Shown here in pieces: positions 11,814 through 24,196 of a DNA stretch of 64,000 nt. Under the pieces are notes generated by a model that worked only from the letters and a program-made list of their open reading frames with translations, was not told the origin of the DNA and searched no databases. The position numbers were made by a program, and so were the translations under genes. The DNA is from Gigaspora margarita (taxonomy: Eukaryota > Glomeromycota > Glomeromycetes > Diversisporales > Gigasporaceae), in NCBI GenBank assembly GCA_009809945.1, contig WTPW01000304.1:202242-266241 (forward strand), read 5' to 3'. Each line of letters begins with the position of its first letter. Within the stretch, counting starts at the first letter, position 1.

Positions 11814-12018
11814 TGTATTATAATCAATGATTTAAGGGCTTTATTAATAAAATTTATAATAAAGTTTTATTATGTGCTTTTTCAAATTTTGAAAATTCTT
11901 CATTCTGATTGGTTGAACCGGGATATCGATATAAATCGATATTTTTCACCAAATCGATCGATATTTTTGCAAAATCAAATCGATATTATTCCCCGTCCCT
12001 GAGGGTGACAAAGGCAAG

Positions 12019-12066
12019 TCACGTGATCTCTATACTTGTCACATTGTACAAACACTAGTCACGTGA
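12019..12066. promoter_or_regulatory. Two TCACGTGA palindromes right of hAT element
   Basis: TCACGTGA occurs at 12019-12026 and 12059-12066, 40 bp apart. They pair with the one at 9992 across the hAT insertion. Confidence 0.3.
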
Positions 12067-13790
12067 TAATGTGTATAAATTGTGTCCAATAGATTTTTTT
12101 AGTATACAAATAATATATTTTATAATATAAAAATGTTACACAAAAAAAAGGCCCAGTTTCATTTTAATCTGATTTCATTTTAATCTGCCACAATTATTAA
12201 TATCCATGTCTCATAAATTACTGCCAAATTCATGTGATATTCTAATGTCAACCAACATGAAAGTACCAAGCTCTCCTATATGATAGTTACACTACTCTTA
12301 TCCTAGCAGGATACTAAATTGCTATGGCCATTCTTTTTGATTTTGATAATAAACGAATGTTTTATGCATATTCTTTTTAAAGTTAGAACTATAATGGCCA
12401 TAGAGTGCTGCATAATAATGCCAAAGAACAAAGAAAATAGGGTCATAAATCTACAGGCGATGCTTTATTATGTGCAAGTTTTAAAAAATAAATAATTAGC
12501 TTTTTACTATTGCTACGTAGAAGTTTAGCAATAGGTTAATTGTTCCTATATATATATATATATCATATTAAGGTTTAGATTTTTAGCGCCGGTACAGAAT
12601 AAAAAATTGGGTTACCTCAAATAGCCACATGCGCATACTCAAAATAGCATACAGGTGATCAAAACACCATGCAGGTGTGCATTTTTTTGCTGTAATACAG
12701 TAATCAATAACTTGCATAACTAAACAATCTAATCCAGATAGTAAATACTAATAATTAATTAAATAACAAACCAAATATACTTTACAATACAGGCAAGTAT
12801 TTACTATTTATTATTCAATTTATTTATTCAATTGGTTTATTTGATTACAAGAGAAAAACTAAACTAAAAATTAACTAATGAACTAACCCTTTACTATTCT
12901 AATTGCTTTGCTTAAATACTTATTTTGACTCATATATTATTTACATCATATATAGATCATACAATTTATTGTTTCTTATTAATTACTTTATATTTTGTGT
13001 ATATTTTATGATCTTACTCATGATCATTAATAGTTACACTAATCGTTACCTTACCTCAGCATATTATTTTACTGATCACCCATAATTAATCAATTTACTA
13101 ATCTCATAATTCCAATTAATCATGTGCATCATGTGCACAAGACATTAATCAATCAATTACTTATAACCTTATTTGTTGGAAAGTATTCTGCATACTATTC
13201 ACCACTATGACAATGTTGACAAAACTACTATTTGTTATAAATACAAAATAATGCACAGTAAGACCCTAGTATCACCAACTTAAAAAATTTTGCTAAAAAT
13301 TTTTGCAGTTAAATTAAATTAGGGTTAGAGTTTGATAAAAAAATTAGCTTTTTTATACTAAATTTTTATAAGAAAAACTTTCTAATAGTGCATAGTAAGT
13401 AGTTTTATAGATAAAATATATCTAATCTTAAAATTCAATTAATTAATTTAAAGAAGGTAACTAATTTTGTAGAAGAGCTAGAGCATTAGCATTACTATTC
13501 TAAAAATTTTGCTACTTTCTAATAGCCAATTAGATCTGAGATCAGGTGTAATTTTGAAGAAATACAAAATTACAAAACAAGCCAAAAGATTGTTCATAAA
13601 ATGTAAAAATCAAAGCAAATACATTTTTTACAAAAAAAAACAGGGATAGCTCTAAATTTTTATTATAAAATAATCTACTTAAAAATAGTCTTGTAAAATT
13701 TATTAATAAGTGTACTATAGCTACTATATTTTTTTAACCTTCTAACTCTAATTATAATGTGGTTACTTAGAAATATATTTGTTTTGACTA
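12067..13790. other. AT-rich stretch, no gene seen
   Basis: A short GC-containing patch near 12585-12680 (GCGCCGGTACAG; repeated CATGC..GGTG motifs) stands out but fits no feature I know. An ATTACACCTGATCT motif on the minus strand lies at 13513-13552. Short open frames here (12903 on) are AT-rich and unsupported. Confidence 0.45.
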
Positions 13791-13794
13791 TTAC

Positions 13795-13936
13795 ATTATA
13801 CCTGATTCTAAATTTTGATTGATCAAAATTATAGAGAGTGAACAATTTTTTGTGAAAATGCAACTATGCTAACAGAATGTAAAATAATAATCTAAAAAAA
13901 TTTGCTAGCCAATTAGATTTTGAGATTAGATATAAT
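13795..13936. mobile_element. Short MITE with ATTATACCTGATT ends
   Basis: The left end ATTATACCTGATTCTAAA and the right end, complement of ATTATATCTAATCTCAAA, form TIRs about 142 bp apart. Related single ends occur at 2895, 5388, 13552 and 31114. No convincing target duplication. Confidence 0.4.
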
Positions 13937-13981
13937 AAAAAAAAGTTTAAGAAACAAAAATAAATAAAAAATTGCCTATAA

Positions 13982-14126
13982 GGGCCTTGTCATTAATCAT
14001 CTAATTATTTATTATTGTAGGCCTAATCTCCTCCTCTCTCTTTAATATAGATTTGGTCAGGTTCCTATATATAATTTCAACATTTACACCCCCTCTAAAA
14101 AAATCATATGATTTTTGTTACTTTTG
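13982..14126 (+). mobile_element. PIF/Harbinger-type MITE, family B copy 1
   Basis: TAA duplication at 13979-13981 and 14127-14129. TIRs share the block AATCAnnTGATTnTTT (AATCATCTAATTATTT; AAATCATATGATTTTT). The interior has CTCTCTTTAATATA and TCAGGTTCCTATATA, shared with copies at 21064-21194 (minus) and 49178-49523. Length 145 bp. Confidence 0.65.
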
Positions 14127-14129
14127 TAA

Positions 14130-15599
14130 CATAAAATTTTGCTAATGAAACGCCTTCTGCATACTAATAAAAAGTTTTCCTTGCAAAATGTTGGTATAAA
14201 ATAGCTTTTTAATTCTAACTTACTAGCAATACCCTAAACCTAACCTAATAGCAAAATGTTTTTTTAGCAAATTTTTTTTTAATGAGACCAATAATGTACA
14301 AAATTTTTTAGACTGTATTGCTAGTCCTATATATTATGTAAGAGTAGTTTAATACACAGGAATATTAATTCGAATTTTGACCTAAAATAAGCTTAATTTA
14401 GACTACAATTCAAAATTATACCCTTGCATGTTATTTTGTACTTATATAGTAAAGCTAATAGATTTTTTTTGTATTAGTAGTTTTTTTATAAAACCCATCA
14501 GATAATTGACACCTTTATTGGTAATATTAAATGAGTTTTATAAAAAGAAAAAATAGCAGATAAAAAGGTAAATATATAATAATGCAACAAAGTCTATCTT
14601 TTGCAATTTGTTTACTATTGATACAGATTGATAGTATGTATATATTTTATTTTATTATTTTACTAGCATATAACCTGTCGTGTTGCTCCAGAATTAAATA
14701 TTATTTTGTAAGTTAAGATACTAATAATTTATAATAGTTATTACTATAATATATTCAATTTATAAACAAATATTAATAGTAAATATAAAATTTTTATAAA
14801 TATAAAGAAAGATATTTAGTTAAAATTAATATATTATAACAAAAATATAATTTTTTTTTGATTTTGAAAAATTATTTTTAAATACATGCTTTTTTGTTTT
14901 GTTTATTCATAAAAGATATATAAAGAATTGAAATTTAAAGTTACAAATTATAAAAAAAATAAATAAATAATATATTATAAAAGAGTGTTAAGTTTTTTAA
15001 TACAAATAGGTAATTTTGTATAGCTAGTTTTTTTTTTATTTATTAAATAGTAGTTTATAGAATAATATGAATTAAATAATGTATATATATAAATTAAATA
15101 ATATAGATCATATAATTAAACTTTTTTAAATGTTACTATATATTTTTTTATTTGAACAAAACATATTTTAATAAAATTTAAATAATTAAATTTCAATATT
15201 TTTTATTTAGTTTCATTTAATAGTAAAGTGAATACTATTTAAATTCAAAAAATTCTTTAAAAAGTGTTTTTAAAGATTTTGATATATATATATATAATTG
15301 CTAAAGATGTAATAATAGTTGTTTTTAGTTACTATTACAAAAACAATATTTATTTATTACTTACAATTAGTACTATATACTAAACTATATTATAAGTAAG
15401 AAATTTATTTTATAGGGGATTTAAAACTGATTGTCAGTAGAGCAGATCCTTGAGTTACTTAGAAATTATAATTTCTTGTAAAGCACCACCAATCAAACTT
15501 TCTTGACAATTATTAGTTCTTGAAAATTCTGCTAAACTTTATGACAAATAGGAAATTTTATAAAAAAAAAGAAAGTGTATTTTTCTAAGACTATTAAAT
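14130..15599. other. AT-rich spacer, nothing recognised
   Basis: Long A/T runs, a (TA)n tract near 15285, no ORF above 60 codons and no clear element ends. Confidence 0.5.
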
Positions 15600-17950
15600 T
15601 AAGCTTTTATTTTTGCAAATGTCAAATTACCATTGAGAAGTTACAATTGTACTCATTACTTTTAATTTTTTTTTTGTTTTGAATTTCATAGTACGATAAT
15701 ATATTTTACCTAGTATTAACAATACAAAGATGATATACCTAGTATTAATGATACAAAGGCGATATGAATTCAATGAGGCCTTAAAACAATTGATATTATT
15801 TTTTCCATTAATCAAACCATTATCAGGAATTGTAGATGTAGAAATCGTTTGTGCATTGGTGCGATAATAATATTCAACATAGCGATTTATATGAATTATC
15901 AGGATATGAATTAATAGAGAAGTCATAAAATTAGATTAAAAAAAAAAGTTGTTTAAATAATAATTAAATAACTTAATTAAAGCAGCAAAAGTTTAGATTA
16001 AAAAAAAAAGTTGATTTAATAAATACTGATAATTAAATAACTTACTTAAAGCACCAAAAGTTTCATCAACATATTGAAATATTTAATGCGCATAAATAAA
16101 TATAGATAGATAGTAAGTAATTAAGAGTGCAAATGATATTTTTTTCATTAAAAAAATAAGAATGCTTACCAGTTTTAATTTTTTTTTTGAATTTCATAGT
16201 ACAATGATGTAGATTACCTAATTCAAAGGCGATATGTCTCGTATTAATAATATGAAGGTGATATGAATCCGATGGGGCCTTGAAACAATTAAAATTATTT
16301 TTTCCATTGATCAAACTGTTATCAGGAATTAGATGTAAGAATCGTTTGTGCATTGATGCAACGATAATTATTTAACATGACTAATATTCTGATTATATGG
16401 ATCATCAGAATCGTAAATTAAATAGAGAAGTCATAAGGAATTAGATTAAAAAAAAAAGTCAATTTAAAAAAATAATTAAATAACTTAATTAATGCATGCC
16501 AAAAGTTTAGACTAAAAAAAAAGTCAATTTAAAAAAACTCACTTAATGCGCCAAAAGTTCTATCAACATATTGCAATGTTTAATGCAATAATTTTTTTTG
16601 CATAGGAAAAATAAAAATGCTCGTCACTTTTAAATTTTTTTTGATCTAGTATTAATGATACAAAGGCGATGAGGCCTTGATACAATTGAAATTATATTTT
16701 CCATTGATCAAACCATTATCAGAATCAGGAATTGTAAGTGTAGAAATCGTTTGTGAATTGGTGTGATAATAATTATTCAATATAGCAACAATATTCCAAT
16801 TTATACGAATTAATAGGATCGTGAATTAAATAGAGAAGTCATAAGGAATTAGATTAAAAAAATGTCAATTTAAATAAATAATTAAAATAACTTACTTAAC
16901 ACAGCAAAAGTTTAGATTAAAGAAAAAGTCATTTTAAATAAATAATTAAATAACTTACTTAACGTGGCAAAGTTAAGATTAAAAAAAAAGTTGATTTAAA
17001 CAAATAATTAAATAACTTACTTAACACGCCAAAAGTTTAGATAAAAAAAAAAGTTAATTTAAATAAATAATTTACTTAATGCACCAAAAGTTCCAACAAT
17101 ATATTGCAATGTTTAATGCGCATGACTAAAGAAATATTATAAATAGACAGTAAGTACATAAGAGTGCGAATGATTTTTTTGCACTAGAAAAATAAAACCG
17201 CTTGTCACCTTTATTTTTTTTAATTTCATAGTATGGCAATATGAATTCGATGGGGCCTTAAAACAATCAAAATTAATTTTTCCATTGATTAAAGCATTAT
17301 CAGGAATTGTAGGTATAGAAATCATTTCTAATTTATACAGATCATCAGGATCATGAATTAAATAGAGAAGTCATAAAGGATTAGATTAAAAAAATCAAAA
17401 AAGTCGATTTAAATAAATAATTAAATAACTTAAATAGTGCACCAAAAGTTTAGATTAAAAGAAAAAAAAGTTTTTAAATAAATAATTAAAAAGTTACTTA
17501 ACACGCCAAAAGTATCGAATAATTTTTGTGCTAGAAAAATAAAAGCACTTGCCACTTTTTTTTTTTGGATTTCATAGTACGATGATGTAGATTATCTAAT
17601 ACGAAGGCAATATGTCTAGTATTAATGATACGAAGGTGATATAAATGCGATGTGGCCTTTAAAACGTTATCAGGAATTGTAGATGTAGGAATCGTGCATT
17701 GGTATGATGATAATCATTCAACATGGCAATTTATACAGATTATCAGGATCGTGAATTAAATAGAAAAGTCATAAGGAATTAGATTAAAAGGAAAAAAGTC
17801 AATTTAAATAAAGTTTAGATTAAAAAAAAAAAAAGAGTCGATTTAAATAAATTATTAAATAACTTACTTAACATGCCAAAAGCTCTATCAACATATTGCA
17901 ATGCTTAATGCGCATGCTTAAAGTACATAATAGTGCGAATGAATTTTTTG
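15600..17950 (-). repeat. Tandem array of exon-like cassettes
   Basis: Five irregular units of about 370-570 bp; anchor TATCAGGAATTGTAG or a variant lies near 15821, 16320, 16725, 17298 and 17668. Read on the minus strand, units encode a shared peptide with IPDN.LINGKNN and NCFKA..NSY, then INTR. It is open at 15627-15926, 16066-16353 and 17137-17325 in the corresponding frame. Between the coding-like parts lies a shorter repeat of about 65 bp (AGATTAAAAAAAAAGT, AATAACTTACTTAA, GCCAAAAGTT). I do not recognise the peptide. It could be a duplicated exon of a lost gene or a minisatellite with an accidental frame. Confidence 0.65.
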
Positions 17951-18957
17951 TTGTTTTGGCCTCATAAATACTTATTACCAATGAGTGCTGGCTTCTTCAA
18001 AAACAGTAAAATTGAAGGTGAATTTATAATGGTAAAAATAAAATACTAAATACATGTAGATATGGTTATCAAATAGCAAAGTCAAAGTTTTTTAACGTCA
18101 AATAGTTAGATAGTTATATATTATAATCAGTGATGTAAAATTTTTGGTAGAGCACTAAGTGAATTTTGACAAAATGAATGATTTGCAAAAGCTTGTGTAA
18201 ACTAACTCGCGATTTGTTTTTATGCAGACTTTTAATAAGGTCAGTATTGTTAGATATAAACAGCCAATCAGATTATAGTTTTGTCTCATAGTGTTTATCA
18301 CCTATTGTTTATCTTACCATACCGATACCATTTATCTACACCATTCTATATTATATATTGATTTTTTTAAATATTTAAATATTAGAGTTGTTAATAGTTT
18401 ATATATTTATATATTTATAATTTTTGTACAGTCAGTACCATCTAAAGCCAACAAATTTTATATATTGACGCCAATTTTTTTAGCTATAGTATAACATGAT
18501 TGACCAATAAAAGTGCAGAAAATTTTAATATAAATTTAAATTTTATTAATAAATTTTAAAATTTTGTTAATAAATTTAAATTTTGTTATGCTTATTTATA
18601 TATAAGTGCTAAATTTTTAAACTATATAACTTTAAATTGATATAAACTTTTTTAAAATAAAGATACTAAAATTTTATTTTATAAATTTGATAGTTTAATC
18701 AAAAAAGTTATTAAATATATAAAAACTTTTTTTTAGTTTATTTTATTTTAAAAAAATTATAAAAGTTTAAAAATTTTATAGTTAAAAGTTGATGGCTTTT
18801 TGTGGTAGCAACTAATTGTCTTTTAAAACTAAACATACAAGCAAATAAACAACTCTAGTATTAAGACCTTCAATAATAATTTATCTTTTTTATACTAAAT
18901 ATATAAATTTCTAGGATTATTTATGGGATTAATTTTATTTTTATTTAATTGAAAACA
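17951..18957. other. AT-rich spacer, nothing recognised
   Basis: A 67-codon plus-strand open frame at 18291-18494 lacks any recognisable motif. No elements delimited. Confidence 0.45.
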
Positions 18958-18960
18958 TTA

Positions 18961-19064
18961 GGCCATGCTAAGCTAAATTTCATTTTGTATAATCTAATCT
19001 TTCAAAATTCCAATTAGTAGGTCAGATTTTTTTTTTTTTGAAAAAAAATTAACTTTGTATAGCC
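18961..19064. mobile_element. Family P MITE copy 3, internally shortened
   Basis: Ends GGCCATGCTAAGCTAAAT and the complement of GGCTATACAAAGTTAATT are flanked by TTA (18958-18960) and TAA (19065-19067). Only 104 bp, with a poly-T run in the middle. Confidence 0.6.
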
Positions 19065-19089
19065 TAAATTAATTCATGTCCATATCTAA

Positions 19090-19317
19090 GGCATACAAAG
19101 TTAATTCTTTATTTGTATAACATGAATCAGAAATTTTTGTTTTTTCATCAGACATATTAGGTAATTCCAGAAAACTAAGATCATTATTATGATAGTAAAG
19201 AAAAAATTAAATAGCAAAAATGGAATAATTGGCACAATAGAAATTTTTTTAAAAAAAATTATTTTGAAAAATTGGACTAGCATATTATATAAAATAAAAA
19301 ATTAACATTGCATAACT
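19090..19317. mobile_element. Probable family P MITE copy 4
   Basis: GGCATACAAAGTTAATTC follows TAA at 19087-19089. A degenerate complementary end, AATTAACATTGCATAAC, lies near 19300-19316 and is followed by TTTA. It sits 25 bp from copy 3. The overlapping minus open frame is spurious. Confidence 0.45.
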
Positions 19318-19944
19318 TTAAGGTTTCAATGTTAATATAGATTTTCTTTTTTTAGTAAAATACTAGGGTTTTTTTATTTCAATTTGAGGTTTCATCTTTT
19401 ATCAGAAGGATTTGAGATTTCAGTTTTTGTTTAAGGTTTCATCTTTTATTATTTTGCAAAAAATGCTTTATCTAACAACTATAGTTTTAATTGTTTTCTT
19501 AGCAACAGACCCTCATAATACCAAAAGGTATTTATGCATTAACCAGTTTTCAATGATTCCTAAATCAAATATCATTCTTTAATTTTTATTTTTTTCTTAT
19601 AAATATATATATTTTTCTAAGTTTTGTCATAAGTTTATTATTCACAACAAATTTCATTATTTGTTATAAGTTTTGTTATAAGTTTTATATATTTTATTCT
19701 TTAATTAAAGCTGCCTGATAAAACAGTTTCATCATTCATCTAGATGAAACAATTTATTATTTGTTAGGCATCATTAGTCTTGATATGTAAGAATCGAGGT
19801 AGCTTTTGTCTTGAATCATAAGTATGAAGTAATTTTGGTTATTATAATCTAATTAGTAATAAAAATAATATATGCAATTAGTATTGTTAGTTATTAAGCC
19901 AAGAGTACTGAACAGCATTTGAAATTAGTATTCTTAGAGTTCTC

Positions 19945-20041
19945 ATAAGAACACTATTTTAAATTTGTACACAGTAAAAATTTTTTACTGTTCATTATTA
20001 AAATTTTTTTGAAAACAGTAAAATAAAAATAGTGTTCTTAT
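19945..20041. repeat. Short inverted-repeat element
   Basis: ATAAGAACACTATTTT at 19945 pairs with AAAATAGTGTTCTTAT-like sequence ending at 20041; inside, CAGTAAAAA pairs with TTTTTTACTG. A related end, TTCTTATAAGAACAGTATTT, lies near 20415-20435. No target duplication established. Confidence 0.5.
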
Positions 20042-20044
20042 AAA

Positions 20045-21060
20045 TAGTAATTAGTAATTGCATGATATTATTATACCAAATTAGAAATAAATAAATACAA
20101 CTAATTTAATCATTTATTGTCAAAATTATTTAGTTGAACTTACATATAATTACTATAGCATAGATGAAAAATATGCTTTAATGTACATTCATATATGGAT
20201 GTGTTAATAGAAATTAAGTTAAATTTTTATATTTAATCTATACCATTTATGATTTATAGGTAATATTACATACTGTATAATATTAGTTAAAGAGCTAAAA
20301 AGATACATATATTTTAATATGTGCACAGTATATAATATATTTTTAAATTTTTTTTTTAGTAAGCACAAATGAGAACATAGATAATAAATTGAGAACACTT
20401 ATAGCTATTATATTGTTCTTATAAGAACAGTATTTGAGTTCAAAATTTTGAATATTAGTACTGAATAGTGTGACCTACTATAATTACAGTCATTGGTCAA
20501 AGGTTTATTTGTTAGGATGACAGCCAAGCTAATAAATACATAATAGAACAAATACAAAAAAAAAGTAAAATTGTAAAACTGCTGCATAGTTTTTTTGATA
20601 GTAGAAAAGAAATACCAGTATATGTAAGAGACAAAACAAAATTTGCTATTGCAGTATATAGTTAAATTACAGTAGTTGATATTGGAATCAACTGTTTTAA
20701 TTTCTATCCAAATTACCATAAAAATTATGTCAAAAACTTGTTAATTATTGTTATAACATGCTGTATAGTTTTGAGTTAATATATATTAGAATTAACTGTT
20801 GTAGTTTCAATTATAATTTATAATAAAAATATTTTTTTTATAACTTACTAATTATTGTGGTGATTTGCTGCAAAAAAATTTCAGTTTGATACTTGTTTGA
20901 TTTATGATTTACTATAAAAAATTTTATTACAAATCAACACTTAGTACTGTATGTAGTTAAGGATAATTTGATAAACAATTGTTAATGAATTTGAATTGTG
21001 TGATGATTTACTTGATCATAACTTGCTCTTAGCTTTAACATAGGCCATAGTTTATATAAC
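20045..21060. other. AT-rich spacer, nothing recognised
   Basis: Apart from the related inverted end near 20415, no element or gene is supported. A 103-codon minus frame at 20408-20719 shows no motif. Confidence 0.45.
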
Positions 21061-21063
21061 TAA

Positions 21064-21194
21064 GAGAAGTATCAAAAATTAAATGATTTTTTAGAGAGCA
21101 AAAAGTAAAAAAGTTGAAATTATATATAAAGAACCTGACTATATATATATTAAAGAAAGGAAAAGGGGTAGACCTCTAATTAATAACACAGTCC
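21064..21194 (-). mobile_element. PIF/Harbinger-type MITE, family B copy 2
   Basis: TAA duplication at 21061-21063 and 21195-21197. On the minus strand it reads GTGTTATTAATTAGAGG ... TTTAATATATATATAGTCAG, the same order as the 49178 copy. 131 bp. Confidence 0.65.
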
Positions 21195-21329
21195 TAATTA
21201 AAATATTAAAGTATAATGACTTAATCTAATTGCTATATTAGTTTTAGCACATTGATCACATTTTGGATATAATTATGGTTTTATTAGTTGGTAGTAGGAA
21301 TGTGCCACATATAGTACTATGCATACTGT

Positions 21330-21733
21330 ATAATACATACTCTATAAATGCAACCTCAAATGCATGTTTTTGTTTTGTCTATAAGAAATTATTAGTGCAA
21401 ATGCATGTTTTATATTTTGTAAATGCATGTTCTTCCAAATAATTTTCTATCTCATACTACCTCCCTAAATACACATGGCCAATCACATTTAAGTATTTAA
21501 GATAGGTTATACAGTTTTTAGTAGAAGTTATACAAACTTTGTGATCTAATCTTTAAAGCTACAATTTAATTGGATCTTTCTAAATGCAATACCTCTTTAA
21601 ATGCATATTGTAGGCTTGTCTGTACACATTGCATTTATAGAGGTTTGACTATAGTCTGTTAGACCTTTCTATTTGCATATGATCTATATGGAAAAATGAC
21701 AACTGCATGCTTGGTTTAGAGTATGTATTATAT
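21330..21733. mobile_element. Pogo-like TIR element with TAAATGCA repeats
   Basis: TAATACATACTCTA at 21331 is complemented by TAGAGTATGTATTA at 21718-21731, and a second inner pair (CTCTATAAATGC; GCATTTATAGAGGTTTGACTA) is flanked by TA. Several AAATGCATG copies lie inside, as in the element at 54634-55262. The exact boundary is ambiguous because two nested inverted pairs are present. Confidence 0.4.
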
Positions 21734-21739
21734 GCCACA

Positions 21740-22610
21740 TATGCTAAAATTTTTGCTATTTACTTTTTTAGCCAATCAGATATCAGAAAGAACTGTACTG
21801 TATAAACAAACCCCTGAACAATTTATATAAGATAAAGTTTGAAAAATTGCTAATGTAGATCCATTTTTTAAAAAAGAGTTATATTTGAAAAGTAGGTTAT
21901 ATTTAAAAACAGCTGATTACTAATTAAAGTATATTTGAAATTATGCTAATAGGATAATTTTTATAAATCTTATATTTAAAATATGCTAATATAAAGTAAG
22001 AATTAAATTTTTTTTAAAGAAGTGTATTACTTTTTTTTTTTTTTAAGTGTGTTATGTTTGTTTTTTTTTTAGAGAAGTGTATTATATTATTTTTTATTTT
22101 AGAAAATGTTATAAAGTAAATTTTTTTAAAAGTAGACTTATATTTTAAAAAAAGATAATAAGACTAAAATTTATATCCAATATTTAAATTAAAATTATAT
22201 ATACCAATATAAAAGTTCTAACAAAAAAAATTTACTATAATACCCAAATATAAGCTTATATAGAGTCTTCAGAGTCTTGTATAAACTATATATACTGTAT
22301 GTTAAAATTTTTTGGTATTATATAAATGGCAATCAATAGTTGGTAGACCAATATAAAACTAAGAGCTATAAGAATCACTAAGAAAATTAGTGATTATCAA
22401 ATAATCTGGGCAGCAAAAGTCCAACCAAAAATTATAAAAAAATAGAAAAATTTAGAAATTAATTAACTAAATCTTGGAATATAATTTTCTTAATATTTGC
22501 TAATATACTCTATAATTTTATTAATCTAATGTTTTTCTTTTATTTATTGCATTTGTTCTTGTACTTGTTCTTGAATTTGAGACCATTATACAAAATGCAT
22601 ATGCATATAA
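21740..22610. other. AT-rich spacer with T-runs
   Basis: A degenerate tandem of AGAAGTGTATTA plus T-runs lies at about 22015-22110. Nothing else recognised. Confidence 0.5.
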
Positions 22611-23147
22611 TACATCAGCAAAATAAATATACGAAATCTTTCGAAAGAAATTGCATGCCGAAATCTTTTGAAATAATTGCGATCGACATGAAATATTTTG
22701 ATTATTTTGAAATATTTTGAAATATTTCGAAATATTTTGAAATCAAAATTATTTCGAAAGATTTCGAAAGAAATTTTGAAATATTTCGAAATATATTGCG
22801 AAATATTGCGAAATAGGGCAAATAAAAACAATGCAACCCTGTACCTAATTATCCCCTCTGGGGTCGCAAGAGGTAATATTTTGCATATTATCGCATTATT
22901 TTGCAATATTTCACAAAATTTCAAAATATTTTTAAAAAAAATAAACAAATGATATACATATTCACATAATCATGCTTTTGCAAATTTTTGAACATTTTCA
23001 CAGGTTTTCACATTGTTTCGCAATTTAATATAAAATTTTATATTTTTTATTTATTATTATACATTATATATTTTAAAGTTATTTTAAATTAAATATACAT
23101 TTTTATTCAATATTACATATTTTATTATACATATATTATACAAAAAA

Positions 23148-24105
23148 NNNNNNNNNNNNNNNNNNNNNNNNNNNNNNNNNNNNNNNNNNNNNNNNNNNNN
23201 NNNNNNNNNNNNNNNNNNNNNNNNNNNNNNNNNNNNNNNNNNNNNNNNNNNNNNNNNNNNNNNNNNNNNNNNNNNNNNNNNNNNNNNNNNNNNNNNNNNN
23301 NNNNNNNNNNNNNNNNNNNNNNNNNNNNNNNNNNNNNNNNNNNNNNNNNNNNNNNNNNNNNNNNNNNNNNNNNNNNNNNNNNNNNNNNNNNNNNNNNNNN
23401 NNNNNNNNNNNNNNNNNNNNNNNNNNNNNNNNNNNNNNNNNNNNNNNNNNNNNNNNNNNNNNNNNNNNNNNNNNNNNNNNNNNNNNNNNNNNNNNNNNNN
23501 NNNNNNNNNNNNNNNNNNNNNNNNNNNNNNNNNNNNNNNNNNNNNNNNNNNNNNNNNNNNNNNNNNNNNNNNNNNNNNNNNNNNNNNNNNNNNNNNNNNN
23601 NNNNNNNNNNNNNNNNNNNNNNNNNNNNNNNNNNNNNNNNNNNNNNNNNNNNNNNNNNNNNNNNNNNNNNNNNNNNNNNNNNNNNNNNNNNNNNNNNNNN
23701 NNNNNNNNNNNNNNNNNNNNNNNNNNNNNNNNNNNNNNNNNNNNNNNNNNNNNNNNNNNNNNNNNNNNNNNNNNNNNNNNNNNNNNNNNNNNNNNNNNNN
23801 NNNNNNNNNNNNNNNNNNNNNNNNNNNNNNNNNNNNNNNNNNNNNNNNNNNNNNNNNNNNNNNNNNNNNNNNNNNNNNNNNNNNNNNNNNNNNNNNNNNN
23901 NNNNNNNNNNNNNNNNNNNNNNNNNNNNNNNNNNNNNNNNNNNNNNNNNNNNNNNNNNNNNNNNNNNNNNNNNNNNNNNNNNNNNNNNNNNNNNNNNNNN
24001 NNNNNNNNNNNNNNNNNNNNNNNNNNNNNNNNNNNNNNNNNNNNNNNNNNNNNNNNNNNNNNNNNNNNNNNNNNNNNNNNNNNNNNNNNNNNNNNNNNNN
24101 NNNNN
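23148..24105. other. Assembly gap (958 Ns)
   Basis: Run of undetermined bases inside the TTTCGAAA element. Frames reading through it on the minus strand are meaningless. Confidence 0.99.
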
Positions 24106-24196
24106 GAAAACAAAAAAACAAAACGAAACTAAAAACAGTGTAAAACAAAGCGAAAGAAAAAAACAATGTAAAACTATATAGAAGATCTAATTTATA

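Larger units (their letters stand above)
10044..12001 (+). mobile_element. hAT DNA transposon, full ends, defective
   Basis: The element runs from CAGGGACG to CGTCCCTG. It is bounded by a perfect 8-bp target duplication, AGGGTGAC, at 10036-10043 and 12002-12009, diagnostic of hAT. Subterminal DNA on both sides carries many AATCGATATT copies in both orientations (10058-10132; 11922-11993), likely transposase-binding repeats. Inside is one transposase gene broken into two frames with several Ns. At 1,958 bp it is shorter than typical autonomous hATs, consistent with internal loss. Confidence 0.93.

Noticed and set aside
22529..22952. Overlapping Phe/Lys/Ile-rich frames near 22.6 kb and their equivalents at 25.0 and 63.6 kb
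   Set aside because: They are translations of TTTCGAAA subterminal repeats, open on both strands.
23084..24166. 325-360 codon minus-strand frames
   Set aside because: They read through the run of Ns.
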